In this document: positions 26,461 to 35,113 of the stretch, piece after piece
Position numbering within the stretch: the stretch's first letter is position 1
Layout of the letters: each line of letters begins with the position of its first letter
NCBI GenBank assembly: GCA_030028905.1
Contig: JALDYZ010000013.1
Location: forward strand, 1 to 64,000
Source of the DNA: Ferirhizobium litorale
GTDB lineage: Bacteria; Pseudomonadota; Alphaproteobacteria; Rhizobiales; Rhizobiaceae
Direction: 5' to 3'
Length of the DNA: 64,000 nucleotides
Made by a program: the position numbers and the translations under genes
The notes under the pieces: generated by a model
Databases searched by the model: none
Told to the model about the DNA's origin: nothing
The model's input: only the letters and a program-made list of their open reading frames with translations

Positions 26461-27042
26461 GTGTTGTCCGAAACCCTCGCAAACGAGCTGGAACGCTACC
26501 GCATCGGCCCCCGCATAAGGGCCTTGCGCCTGAAAAAGAAAATGGGTCTCGTTCAGCTCGGCGCCCATACCGGCCTATCGTCGGCGATGCTGTCGAAGAT
26601 CGAGCGGGGCCAGCTCTTTCCAACGCTGCCGACCCTGCTGCGCGTTGCGCTGGTCTTCGGCGTCGACCTCAATCACTTTTTTGCAAGGGAGGGACCCCGC
26701 CTCGCCGTGACCAGGAAAGGCGATCGCCTGCGCCTTCCCATTCCGCCCGGAGGCGAGGGAGCGCCGTGCTATTCCTTCGAGAGCCTGGACTATCCGTTTG
26801 CCGAACGCCGCATGGATGCCTACCTTGCCGATTTCACCACGACGGAAAAACGGTCCCAACCGCATCGACATGGAAGCGAGGAATTCGTCTACGTCCTGAA
26901 AGGCCGGTTGAATGTAAATGTCGACGGCGAAGAGATCTCGCTTGGCGAAGGCGATGCGATGCATTTCGATTCCAGCGTGCCGCATAGTTACTGCCGGGAC
27001 GATGGAGGCGACTGCGAAGCAATCGTTGTAACGGCCCCCTGA
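26461..27042 (+). CDS. XRE-cupin transcriptional regulator
   Basis: This encodes 193 residues. An N-terminal XRE helix-turn-helix spans about residues 14-70 (IRALRLKKKMGLVQLGAHTG, then SAMLSKIERGQLFPTLPTL). A C-terminal cupin spans about 120-188, with metal-type histidines in QPHRHGSEEFVYVLKGRLNV and SVPHSYC. Such PuuR/SutR-like regulators sense small molecules, often polyamines or amino acids. It starts at GTG 26461 behind GGAG. Its stop lies inside an inverted repeat (CCCCTGAA...TTCAGGGG, 27036-27060). The target genes may include the divergent fasciclin gene (inferred). Confidence 0.9.
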   Translation: MLSETLANELERYRIGPRIRALRLKKKMGLVQLGAHTGLSSAMLSKIERGQLFPTLPTLLRVALVFGVDLNHFFAREGPRLAVTRKGDRLRLPIPPGGEGAPCYSFESLDYPFAERRMDAYLADFTTTEKRSQPHRHGSEEFVYVLKGRLNVNVDGEEISLGEGDAMHFDSSVPHSYCRDDGGDCEAIVVTAP

Positions 27043-27060
27043 ATTTTTTGATTTCAGGGG
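27036..27060. terminator. Inverted repeat at the end of the regulator gene
   Basis: CCCCTGAA and TTCAGGGG form a perfect 8-bp stem around TTTTTTGAT. The regulator's stop codon is inside the left arm. No T-run follows on the plus strand, so it is only a possible terminator, shared with the convergent pseudogene. Confidence 0.35.
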
Positions 27061-27080
27061 CGGCTCAGCCAACCTCCTCG

Positions 27081-27600
27081 CTATACTTGCTCGATATCGG
27101 GCAACACCCACGTCTTGTCGAAAACCGCTGCGGTCGGCCCTTAGAAGCGGAAGAGGACTTTGAACATGCCGGCAGGATCGGTGGGGGTCCGGTTGGCTTC
27201 CTTGCCAGTCGGCGCCTTGGGCTCGAAGTAGAGGTTCACGGAACCATCGGCATTCACCTGCAACCCCGGACTTTGTGACGAGCGGCCGGTGTGCGACATC
27301 TCGCGGATGAGCGCGTTTGTCTTGCGGTCGTAGACCGTCGCCGACCAGTACTGCCTGACCGGGGCGTCTGGCGGCACGACAAGACGGTATGTCTTGCTGC
27401 CGTCGAACGGCTGGCCTGCCTTGTCATCGATGACCATCAGGTAGAACTGGCCCTCGCCCAGACGCTTCGGCGTGAAGAAGGAGCCTATGTCCGTATCGTT
27501 GACGACACCGCGGATGCCGCCCCCTCCATAGGCGAATGCCGCAGATGCATGCCCGCTTTGCGTGTACCCTCCCCAAGGTGAACGAGCCATGATGCGCGGT
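27081..27600 (-). pseudogene. Decayed DUF1254/DUF1214 C-terminal fragment
   Basis: The minus strand encodes the C-terminal DUF1214 domain: GEGQFYLMVIDDKAG, YRLVVPPDAPVRQYWSATVYD, LQVNADGSVNLYFEPKAP and LFRF. After LFRF a TAA (27141-27143) stands where intact family members have tyrosine. The same frame then continues GPTAAVFDKTWVLPDIEQ to a TAG at 27081-27083, the normal family ending. So one nonsense change truncates the domain. Upstream of about 27600 the frame stays open, but the family's N-terminal DUF1254 part is not recognisable, so the 5' end is lost. The left limit is firm, the right one approximate. Confidence 0.75.
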
Positions 27601-27704
27601 TTTTTCCCGTTGTGGCCAAATCGGTAGTGAAACAGTTGGATTGACTTGATATGCATAGCTGCTCCACCCTTGGTGCATCGCAACATATCATTCAGGGCAT
27701 TTCC

Positions 27705-29111
27705 ATGATCCAGTACGATCTCGTCGTCGTCGGAAGCGGTCCCGCCGGGCGCCGCGCTGCCATCCAGGCCGCCAAGCTCGGCAAGAAGGTCCTGGTCATC
27801 GAAAAAGGTACGCGGGTCGGCGGTGTTTCCGTTCACACCGGCACCATTCCGTCGAAGACGCTTCGCGAGACCGCCCTCAACCTGACCGGCTGGCGCGAGC
27901 GCGGCTTTTACGGTCGCTCATACCGGGTCAAGCAGGAGATCAGCGCCGAAGACCTGCGCCGGCGGTTGCTGATCACGCTGGATCACGAGGTGGAGGTTCT
28001 CGAGCACCAGTTCGCCCGCAACCGCGTGACCCTCATCAGCGGCAAGGCGCGCTTCATCGACACCAACACGCTGGAGGTCGAAAAGAGCGACGGCGAGACA
28101 CTGCAAGTGCGGGGAGAATCGATCCTGCTTGCGGTCGGCACCAAGCCATACCGCCCGGACCATATCCCCTTCGATGGCGAGGCGATCATCGACAGCGACG
28201 AACTCATCGAGATCAAGGAACTGCCGCGCTCCCTGGTCGTGATCGGCGCCGGCGTCATCGGCATCGAGTACGCGACGATCTTCAGCGCCCTGGACACCCA
28301 GGTGACGGTGGTCGAGCCGCGCACCACCATGCTCGATTTCATCGACCGGGAGATCGTCGAGGATTTCACCTATCAATTGCGTGACCGCAACATGAAGCTG
28401 GTGTTCGGCCAGGCCGCCGAGCAGATCGAACGCGACCCCGGCGGTCGTTGCCGCGTCACCTTGCAAAATGGCCGCGTGCTGGTTTCAGACATGGTGCTTT
28501 TCGCAGCCGGCCGCGTCGGCGCGACCGATACGCTCAACCTCGAAGCCTGCGGCCTGGAAGCAGACAGCCGCGGACGCCTCAAGGTCAATCCCGAAACGTT
28601 CCAGACTGTGGTTCCCCATATTTTTGCCGCCGGCGACGTCGTCGGTTTCCCGAGCCTTGCCTCCACCTCGATGGAGCAAGGGCGCGTTGCTGCGCGCGTC
28701 GCCGTCGGCGCCATTGCCAAGGAGCCGCAAAAATACTTCCCTTACGGCATCTACGCCGTTCCGGAGATTTCCACCTGCGGATTGACCGAGGAAGAGGTGA
28801 AGGAACGCGGCATTCCCTATGAATGCGGCATCGCCCGTTTCCGCGAAACCTCGCGCGGTCACATCATGGGCCTCGATTCGGGCCTGCTGAAGCTGATCTT
28901 CTCGCTGAAGACCCGCCGCCTGCTCGGCGTTCACATCGTCGGCGAAGGCGCCACCGAACTGGTGCACATCGGCCAGGCGGTGCTGAACCTCAAGGGCACG
29001 GTCGAGTATTTCGTCGAGAACACCTTCAACTATCCGACCCTTGCGGAAGCCTACAAGATCGCCGGGCTCGACGCCTGGAACCGCATGGGCGAAATCAAGA
29101 AGGAAGCCTGA
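27705..29111 (+). CDS. sthA: Soluble pyridine nucleotide transhydrogenase (Si-specific)
   Basis: This encodes 468 residues. It transfers hydride between NADPH and NAD+ in the cytosol and belongs to the flavoprotein disulfide reductase family. FAD-binding GSGPAGRRAAIQAAKLG is at residues 9-25. The active-site segment reads GVSVHTGTIPSKTLRET, lacking the redox cysteines of lipoamide dehydrogenase, as in SthA. The second dinucleotide fold is VVIGAGVIGIEYA, then IFAAGDVVGFPSLASTSMEQ and the dimerisation domain. I chose ATG 27705 because MIQYDLVVVG matches family starts. It is the likely recipient of the promoter adjoining the decayed gene. Confidence 0.95.
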   Translation: MIQYDLVVVGSGPAGRRAAIQAAKLGKKVLVIEKGTRVGGVSVHTGTIPSKTLRETALNLTGWRERGFYGRSYRVKQEISAEDLRRRLLITLDHEVEVLEHQFARNRVTLISGKARFIDTNTLEVEKSDGETLQVRGESILLAVGTKPYRPDHIPFDGEAIIDSDELIEIKELPRSLVVIGAGVIGIEYATIFSALDTQVTVVEPRTTMLDFIDREIVEDFTYQLRDRNMKLVFGQAAEQIERDPGGRCRVTLQNGRVLVSDMVLFAAGRVGATDTLNLEACGLEADSRGRLKVNPETFQTVVPHIFAAGDVVGFPSLASTSMEQGRVAARVAVGAIAKEPQKYFPYGIYAVPEISTCGLTEEEVKERGIPYECGIARFRETSRGHIMGLDSGLLKLIFSLKTRRLLGVHIVGEGATELVHIGQAVLNLKGTVEYFVENTFNYPTLAEAYKIAGLDAWNRMGEIKKEA

Positions 29112-29171
29112 GACGGTGACAGGCGGTACGCGCATAAATCAGCCCCGTCGTGTCCGGCAGAAAGCCGCCGC

Positions 29172-29975
29172 GTGAAAATCCTGTCGCTCAATATCTGGGG
29201 CGGCATGCTGCATGCGCCACTGCTGGACTATCTCGCCGAGGTCGACGCCGACGTCTATTGCCTGCAGGAAGTGGCGCGCGCGCCCAAGGCCCGGTCCGAA
29301 TGGCTGACCTACCGCGATCACGGCGTCGAACTGCAGCAGCGCGCCAATCTCTTTGAGGAAATAAAGGCCGTCCTGCCAGAGCACGACGCCTTCTTCTGCC
29401 CGACGGCGCGAGGCGAACTGATCGACGGCGACCGGCCGTGCTGGCAGGAGTTCGGGCTGGCGACTTTCGTGCGCAATACTTTTCCGCTCATCGGCCAGGC
29501 GCAAGACTTCGTGCATGGCAGCTTTTCGCCGCATGGCTTCGGCCCGCACCCACGCGCCCGCAATGCCCACTGCATCCGGCTGTTCGACTATGGGCGTGAC
29601 CGGCCGATCACCATTGCCCATCTCCATGGGCTTCGGGCGCTGGCGGGCAAGGACGACACGCCCGAACGCGAAGCCCAGGCGCATGCGCTGGTCGCACTGA
29701 TCGAGCGGCTGCATCCTCCCGCAGAAGCGCTGGTCGTGTGTGGCGACTTCAATGTTCTGCCCGGTAGCCGCACGTTCGAGATATTGGCAACGCTCCGTCT
29801 CACCGATCTCGTCACAACGCGCGGCTTCAGCGACACGCGCACCTCGCATTACCGTAAGCCCGGCCGGTTTGCCGACTACATGCTGGCAACGCCCGACATC
29901 CCGGTGGCCACCTTCGATGTCGTCGCCAGTCCCGAGGTCTCTGACCACCGGCCCCTGCTCCTGAGCATCGGCTGA
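29172..29975 (+). CDS. Endonuclease/exonuclease/phosphatase family protein
   Basis: This encodes 267 residues of the EEP fold. Recognisable catalytic elements are ILSLNIWGG at the start, the metal-binding glutamate in CLQEVARAP, HLHGL, the CGDFNVLPGSRTFE block (Asp/Asn), and the final SDHRPLLLSI (Asp-His). The substrate could be DNA, an inositol phosphate or a sphingolipid-type phosphodiester; the sequence does not decide. It starts at GTG 29172 with a weak ribosome-binding site, 60 bases after sthA. Confidence 0.85.
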   Translation: MKILSLNIWGGMLHAPLLDYLAEVDADVYCLQEVARAPKARSEWLTYRDHGVELQQRANLFEEIKAVLPEHDAFFCPTARGELIDGDRPCWQEFGLATFVRNTFPLIGQAQDFVHGSFSPHGFGPHPRARNAHCIRLFDYGRDRPITIAHLHGLRALAGKDDTPEREAQAHALVALIERLHPPAEALVVCGDFNVLPGSRTFEILATLRLTDLVTTRGFSDTRTSHYRKPGRFADYMLATPDIPVATFDVVASPEVSDHRPLLLSIG

Positions 29976-29983
29976 AAACAAAA

Positions 29984-30006
29984 AAAGCCGCCCGATGGGC
30001 GGCTTT
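29984..30006. terminator. Bidirectional rho-independent terminator
   Basis: AAGCCGCCC-gat-GGGCGGCTT with A-run on the left and TTTT on the right. In the minus direction it ends tig with a long T-run; in the plus direction it follows the EEP gene. Confidence 0.9.
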
Positions 30007-30025
30007 TCCGTGTCTGATGAACCGA

Positions 30026-31513
30026 TTACTCGGCGTCGCCTTCGGCAGCGGCCTTCTTCTTCGGCGCAGCCTTCTTCTTCGGAGCGGCGGCTTCTTCGCC
30101 TTCGGCGGATTCGGCCTTGGCAGCAGCCTTCTTCTTCGGAGCGGCCTTCTTGGTTTCCTTCTTCTCGTCGCCTTCGGCTTCGTCGTCGGCGAGGAGCTCT
30201 TCCTTTGAAACCTTCTTGTCGGTCACGTCCACCTGGGTCAGCAGGTGGTCGACGACCTTCTCTTCGAAGATCGGAGCGCGCAGCGAGGCAGCGGCACCGG
30301 GAGTGTTGCGGAAGAAATCGAGGATCTGCTTTTCCTGGCCCGGGAACTGGCGCAGCTGTTCATAGAGCGAACGCTGCATTTCGTCTTCGCTCACGTCGAT
30401 GCCGGCCTTTTCGCCGATTTCGGAGAGAACGAGGCCGAGACGAACGCGGCGCTCGGCCAGAGTGCGATATTCCTCGCGAGCCTTCTCCTCGGTCGTGTCT
30501 TCGTCTTCGAAGGTCTTGCCCGACTGTGCGAGGTCGGTGTTGACCTGGCGCCAGATGTTTTCGAACTCGGCCTCGACCAGACGCGAAGGCGTGTCGAACT
30601 TGTACATCTCGTCGAGCTGGTCGAGGATCTGGCGCTTGACCTTCTGGCGGGTGACCGAGCCGTACTGGCTCTCGATCTGGCCACGCACGATCTCCTTCAG
30701 GCGATCGGCGGATTCGATGCCGAGCTTGGAGGCGAGTTCGTCGTTGATCTCGACTTCAGCCGGTGCGGCAACTTCCTTGACGGTGATGTCGAAAGTGGCT
30801 TCCTTGCCGGCGAGGTTGGCGGCCGGATAGTCGTCCGGGAAGGTGACAGTGATGACCTTCTCCTCACCGGCCTTGAGACCGACGAGCTGCTCTTCGAAGC
30901 CCGGGATGAAGCGGTTGGAACCGATGACGAGCTGTGCGTCCTCGTCCTTGCCGCCATCGAATGCTTCGCCGTCGACCTTGCCAAGGTAGTCCATGGTGAC
31001 GCGGTCGCCTTCGGCTGCCTTGCCCTTCTTGGGCTCGTAGCTACGGGCGCTCTCGGCGATACGCATGATCTGCTCGGTAACTTCACCTTCGTCGATGTCG
31101 ACGACGTCGCGGACGACCTTGATGCCATCGACCGGCTTCAGTTCGATCGGCGGGATGATTTCGTAGGAAAGCGTGAACTCGAGGTCTGCTTCGGCGGCGA
31201 GGATCTTCTCAGCCTCGTCCTTGTCCTCGGTCATGGCGACTTCCGGCTGGGTTGCCGACTTTTCGCCGCGCTCGGAAAGAATCGAGGTCGGCTGGTCGCG
31301 GACGATCTCGTTGACGAGGTCGGCCATGATCGACTTGCCATACATCTTCTTCAGATGCGCGAAGGGAACCTTGCCCGGGCGGAAGCCGTTGATGCGGATC
31401 TTGCCCTTGGCATCCTCCAGGCGCTCGTTCATACGAGCTTCCATGTCCTTGGCCGGAATGACCACCTTGATTTCGCGCTTCAGCCCTTCAGCGAGCGTTT
31501 CGATAACCTGCAT
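30026..31513 (-). CDS. tig: Trigger factor (ribosome-associated chaperone, PPIase)
   Basis: This encodes 495 residues. The N-terminal ribosome-binding domain contains the signature [19 protein letters not shown]. The central FKBP-type peptidyl-prolyl isomerase domain reads [20 protein letters not shown]. The C-terminal chaperone domain follows. The last about 50 residues are a low-complexity Lys/Ala tail with repeated APKKKAA units, longer than in enteric trigger factor (432 residues) and typical of rhizobia. It is monocistronic and ends in the bidirectional terminator at 29984. Confidence 0.97.
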   Translation of the reverse strand: MQVIETLAEGLKREIKVVIPAKDMEARMNERLEDAKGKIRINGFRPGKVPFAHLKKMYGKSIMADLVNEIVRDQPTSILSERGEKSATQPEVAMTEDKDEAEKILAAEADLEFTLSYEIIPPIELKPVDGIKVVRDVVDIDEGEVTEQIMRIAESARSYEPKKGKAAEGDRVTMDYLGKVDGEAFDGGKDEDAQLVIGSNRFIPGFEEQLVGLKAGEEKVITVTFPDDYPAANLAGKEATFDITVKEVAAPAEVEINDELASKLGIESADRLKEIVRGQIESQYGSVTRQKVKRQILDQLDEMYKFDTPSRLVEAEFENIWRQVNTDLAQSGKTFEDEDTTEEKAREEYRTLAERRVRLGLVLSEIGEKAGIDVSEDEMQRSLYEQLRQFPGQEKQILDFFRNTPGAAASLRAPIFEEKVVDHLLTQVDVTDKKVSKEELLADDEAEGDEKKETKKAAPKKKAAAKAESAEGEEAAAPKKKAAPKKKAAAEGDAE

Positions 31514-31802
31514 GTTCCTACCTTCACTTCATGCCGGCCGTGCCCAGACAGCCGTTCGTTTCGTTGAGCACGACGCCGGAGATTTCCCGGACGTGGCTAT
31601 ATCTGCAATCCACAAGCATTTTGCCGAGCAAAATGGCGCATGGGTCCCGGAGCATCCTTTGCGCTTCGCCATGGAAAGCGTAGAGGATGCTCCAGAACAT
31701 CTGTCTGTACAAAACCGCCAAACTGGCACGATGGCCTGCCGGTTTCATACACCGGGCGCGTGAGTCAAGGCTCCTTAGCCTCTCCCCGCCCGTAAGGCAG
31801 CT

Positions 31803-31887
<85 letters not shown>

Positions 31888-32052
31888 GTTCACAGAGCCG
31901 CATGACAATGCCTGCATGAGGCCTACCGGAGCGCGGCGTCTCTATATCACCCGATTCAGCACACGCAAAGGAAAAATGAACGCGCCGTGACACCCCGCGC
32001 GCCTTTATCTCAGCTTTGTTCCCCCGATAAGCGCTCGCAAACTCGTCATGTG

Positions 32053-32631
32053 TCAATAAAGCGGTTCGTCATGAACCGGTTTGCCATCGAGCAGCAGCGC
32101 GCGGATCTGCGCCTGCCCCGCCTGCGACACCCGGACGGCCACGGCAAGCTGTTCCGTGCCACGGGCGCTTTCAAGGTCGCGCCCCTGCCCTTCCGGCACA
32201 TAGAAGCGCTCGATTCCGTATTTCGCGATGAGGGGCGCATCGCCCCACGAGGGGTCGTAGAACGCGGTGCCGCTGGCGACCACGCTGTCCGGCTGCGGCG
32301 GCAAGGGCTCGAACGACGCCTCAGAGACACTCCAGTAATCGTCCGCGCCCTTCTGCAAGCGCACCCGGAGCCCGTGATTGCCCGACTGCGGCGGCCGCTC
32401 TCCGACGACCTTGTCGGCGGGGATCGTCGAGATTTCGTAGTTGAGGACGACATAGTCGCCCCGCAACAGGTCGCGCGGATCGACCGGTACGGTCTTCAGC
32501 AGGATTTCAGTGCCTGAGCGCAAGATGGCGGCGCGACTGGAAACCATGTAACCGACCACACCGGTCTGCAACAACGCCACGACAAGGGCCGCAATCATGT
32601 AGCGCAACGGCGAAGTTGTCTTTCCTGTCAT
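32053..32631 (-). CDS. GDYXXLXYEIS-family membrane protein
   Basis: This encodes 192 residues. One N-terminal membrane helix (about residues 12-32) is followed by the family signature GDYVVLNYEIS at about residue 60, and then a soluble domain with FYVPEGQGRDLE. The family is uncharacterised and usually encoded with DUF2157/DUF4401 membrane proteins, as here. The start at 32631 overlaps the DUF2157 stop in ATGA, so translation is coupled. The protein should be anchored with its domain in the periplasm. Confidence 0.9.
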   Translation of the reverse strand: MTGKTTSPLRYMIAALVVALLQTGVVGYMVSSRAAILRSGTEILLKTVPVDPRDLLRGDYVVLNYEISTIPADKVVGERPPQSGNHGLRVRLQKGADDYWSVSEASFEPLPPQPDSVVASGTAFYDPSWGDAPLIAKYGIERFYVPEGQGRDLESARGTEQLAVAVRVSQAGQAQIRALLLDGKPVHDEPLY

Positions 32632-33728
32632 GCCTCTACCCCGTTCCTGCCTGAAAAGCGCCTCTCGAGCCGGATCACCAGCCATGCGAGCGCCGCGACG
32701 ATGAGGCCGGACAGCAGGAAGAAGCCCGATGTCCCGAGGATGGTGCCGACCGTCTCGAACGACAGGTAGAGGATTTCCAGCGCCAGCACCGCATAGCCGA
32801 GATAGCGGACGGCGCCGTTGTCCCTGCCGGCGAGCGCAATTGCCGCGACCGCCGCCGCCATGGTGACGATACCGATTGCAAGTCGACCGGCTGCGTCATC
32901 GAACTCGAGGTGCAGAAGCCCGAGCCCGATGGAACCCAGGAGGAACGTGTAGAAGGCCGGGGCCGGTCCTGCCGCCCTTGCAAGGTTGAAGGCGGGCGAC
33001 GCGGGAAGCGCTGCGGTGAGAAAACCGACAAGCCCCACGACCGCGATTGCCGTTGCAGTCGTCGTGTCCTCGCGCACGAAATAGATCCAGGTGATCCACC
33101 CGATCAGCAGCAGGTAGGCTAGATGGCGAGCCTGCGAAGCCTTGGTCACGTAGACGAGACCCAGGGTGACAACCGCCATCATTGGCGCGCCCCACGCCCA
33201 AAGCGCATCCCAACGTCCGTCGAACTCGCCGAGATAGAGACCGAAGAACACCCAGGACAGGAAACCGGCAACCACCGTGGAAGCCGGCGAGCGAAACAGT
33301 GCCGCCGTGACACAAGCCGCGCCGAACCAGAGCGCCATGAACGAAAGCGTGTCGCCGGAGATATTATACATCTGGCTGACAAGCGAAACAGCGGCGCCGA
33401 AGGTCATGGTACCGGCCACGAGAAAAGCTGCCGCCAGCCGTGAAGCGTCGCGCATTATGCAGATTGCGGCACCGAGATGAAAGACCCAGATCAATGCCAC
33501 GAGGCCAACGACCCGAGCCAGCCGCGGAATCTCCTGCCAGTTCGATGCGACGACCAAGAGGATCGCGGCTGAAACCATCAACGCTGCGATGATCATCAGG
33601 ACGCGTCCGAGGTTGAATGAGGACTCCCGCCCATCAAGCTCGTCGAGCATCGCCGCGGCTGTCCGCTCGTCGAGCAACCCCTTTTCCACCCAGGTCCTGA
33701 AATCCCGTTCCAGACGACCGCGATACAT
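32628..33728 (-). CDS. DUF2157 multi-pass membrane protein
   Basis: This encodes 366 residues. A cytoplasmic N-terminal region (YRGRLERDFRTWVEKGLLDE, then a short helical part) precedes about ten membrane segments, the layout of DUF2157. The start at 33728 is chosen for GAGGGGGAACC directly upstream; an in-frame extension to 33845 lacks family similarity. It forms a two-gene operon with the GDYXXLXYEIS gene. The function is unknown; an envelope-related or stress role is sometimes proposed but is not visible here. Confidence 0.88.
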   Translation of the reverse strand: MYRGRLERDFRTWVEKGLLDERTAAAMLDELDGRESSFNLGRVLMIIAALMVSAAILLVVASNWQEIPRLARVVGLVALIWVFHLGAAICIMRDASRLAAAFLVAGTMTFGAAVSLVSQMYNISGDTLSFMALWFGAACVTAALFRSPASTVVAGFLSWVFFGLYLGEFDGRWDALWAWGAPMMAVVTLGLVYVTKASQARHLAYLLLIGWITWIYFVREDTTTATAIAVVGLVGFLTAALPASPAFNLARAAGPAPAFYTFLLGSIGLGLLHLEFDDAAGRLAIGIVTMAAAVAAIALAGRDNGAVRYLGYAVLALEILYLSFETVGTILGTSGFFLLSGLIVAALAWLVIRLERRFSGRNGVEA

Positions 33729-34040
33729 GGTTCCCCCTCGCCGGCTTTCGTCGCTTGCGAACCGGCCATCCGAAAACCATCTATGCATGGAAAGACCCGC
33801 AACGGCAATTTGCACCGAAAGGACCCAGGTTTCCTGGCGGTTCATTGCCGCAAGGTGGCTAATTCAGACTTTGTTAACCGCCATCCATTAATCTATTCTA
33901 AATAAAGGCCAGGCCATGCACATGGCGCATACTACCCATGAAAATATTGCGGTGCAAAAAGTGAATAAGTCATACTATATAGCCTTCAACAGACAGCGAT
34001 GATCGCTGAAGCAATCGGGCCGTGGCCCGCAAGATGGAAT
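33729..34040. other. AT-rich upstream region of the sRNA
   Basis: No gene is seen in these 312 bases. The part from about 33885 is AT-rich and contains TTGCGG (33947-33952) and CATACTATAT (33971-33980), a candidate promoter for the downstream sRNA. Confidence 0.35.
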
Positions 34041-34164
34041 TCGGAGCGCGCACTCCTCCTCCCAGCGCTGCTTCGTATAGACAGGCGACATTCCTCCTCC
34101 CAGTTGCCTGTCACCTTGAAATGACGCCCGCCGGACCTCCTCCCCCGGCGGGCGTTATTTTTTT
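34041..34164 (+). ncRNA. Trans-acting sRNA of the alpha-r14 (NfeR1/suhB-like) family
   Basis: Three copies of CCTCCTCCC occur at 34055-34063, 34093-34101 and 34136-34144, each in the loop of a hairpin. Stem 1 is AGCGC/GCGCT, stem 2 GACAGGC/GCCTGTC, and stem 3 is an 11-bp ACGCCCGCCGG/CCGGCGGGCGT terminator followed by seven T. These ultraconserved anti-Shine-Dalgarno loops are the hallmark of the rhizobial alpha-r14 sRNAs, which pair with ribosome-binding sites of transport and metabolism mRNAs. The 3' end is firm. The 5' end is set by the usual length of about 123 bases; a start near 33987 is possible if CTATAT at 33975 is the -10 box. Confidence 0.85.
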
Positions 34165-34381
34165 CCATTCCCGTCCGTAAAGCCTTGCGTGCGACACGCA
34201 CACGATTGCCCAAGAATTCACCACAATAACAGGATGACCAAGCGATATATGCATCCACCGCATAGGTGTCATGATTCTTTGGCTCTGTTACTTTTCGCAG
34301 TGCAGCATATATTCAATTCAACCGATTGAAGTCAGCGCCAATCCGGGCAGCTGGCAACATCACCCAGAAAGGGGCAAGGCC

Positions 34382-34528
34382 ATGAACATCGCACGCAGCT
34401 TCAACAACTGGCGCAAGTATCGTCAGACCGTCAACGAACTCGACCGCATGACGAACCGCGAACTTCGCGACCTCGGCATCGATCGCGCCGACATCAATCG
34501 CGTCGCCCGCCAGGCCGCAAACTTCTAA
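34382..34528 (+). CDS. DUF1127 small protein
   Basis: This encodes 48 residues, the full length for the arginine-rich DUF1127 family (YjiS-like). The family pattern is FNNWRKYRQTVNELDRMTNRELRDLGIDRADI. Members in Agrobacterium and Rhodobacter influence RNA and phosphate/carbon metabolism, and in Rhodobacter the CcaF-type member co-acts with anti-SD sRNAs. This copy lies 217 bases after such an sRNA, but a functional link here is inferred. AAAGGGGCAAGGCC precedes the ATG. It ends in its own terminator. Confidence 0.9.
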   Translation: MNIARSFNNWRKYRQTVNELDRMTNRELRDLGIDRADINRVARQAANF

Positions 34529-34570
34529 GGTTTGCAGGCGGTCCAGGCGGACCACGCCATCATTGATCAG

Positions 34571-34604
34571 AATGCCTCCGGTACCCGCCGGGGGCATTTT
34601 TTCG
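34571..34604 (+). terminator. Terminator of the first DUF1127 gene
   Basis: AATGCC..CCGG pairs with CCGG..GGCATT, followed by TTTTTT. A rho-independent form with one bulge. Confidence 0.75.
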
Positions 34605-34822
34605 TTTGCGCTCCGGCGCCCAGTCTCATCGGCGTTTTGACAGCCCGCCACCGCACTCCCGGCACGGCTCATTTTTTCAGCATCGATCAAAATTAGCGCA
34701 ACTCAATGCTTAAACGCATAGCAGGCGCTTATTTTTTGCACTGCACATTTTTATTTTACGGGCGTATAAAGCTACCAATCGCTGATGCGGATCGATCCGC
34801 TCACAACCCCGAGGAAACGACC

Positions 34823-34966
34823 ATGAACCCGCTTCGCATTGCTAAGAACTGGATCAGCTACCGCCGCACGCTCAACGAACTCGGCAACCTGTCCAACCAG
34901 GCACTGTCGGATATCGGCATCACCCGCTACGATATCCGCAACATTGCTTCCCGCTCCTTCCGCTAA
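34823..34966 (+). CDS. DUF1127 small protein, second copy
   Basis: This encodes 47 residues. It has the same layout as the copy at 34382 (WISYRRTLNELGNLSNQALS, then DIGITRYDI) but is clearly diverged. GAGGAAACG precedes the ATG at 34823. An AT-rich upstream region (34680-34780) separates it from the first copy's terminator, so the two paralogues appear to have separate promoters. It ends at a strong terminator at 34993. Confidence 0.9.
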   Translation: MNPLRIAKNWISYRRTLNELGNLSNQALSDIGITRYDIRNIASRSFR

Positions 34967-34992
34967 TCGCGAAGGCAGCAGGACGATCCGCC

Positions 34993-35019
34993 AAAACGGC
35001 ACCGCACGGTGCCGTTTTT
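34993..35019 (+). terminator. Terminator of the second DUF1127 gene
   Basis: AAAACGGCACC-gca-CGGTGCCGTTTTT, a perfect stem followed by T residues. Confidence 0.9.
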
Positions 35020-35113
35020 GATTCCTGGCCATGACGATGAACCATCCGCTGCCGCACCGTTTCATCGCCGGAAATCATTGGAACGGTCGCTGCATCGTGC
35101 TATTGCCGCGCCC

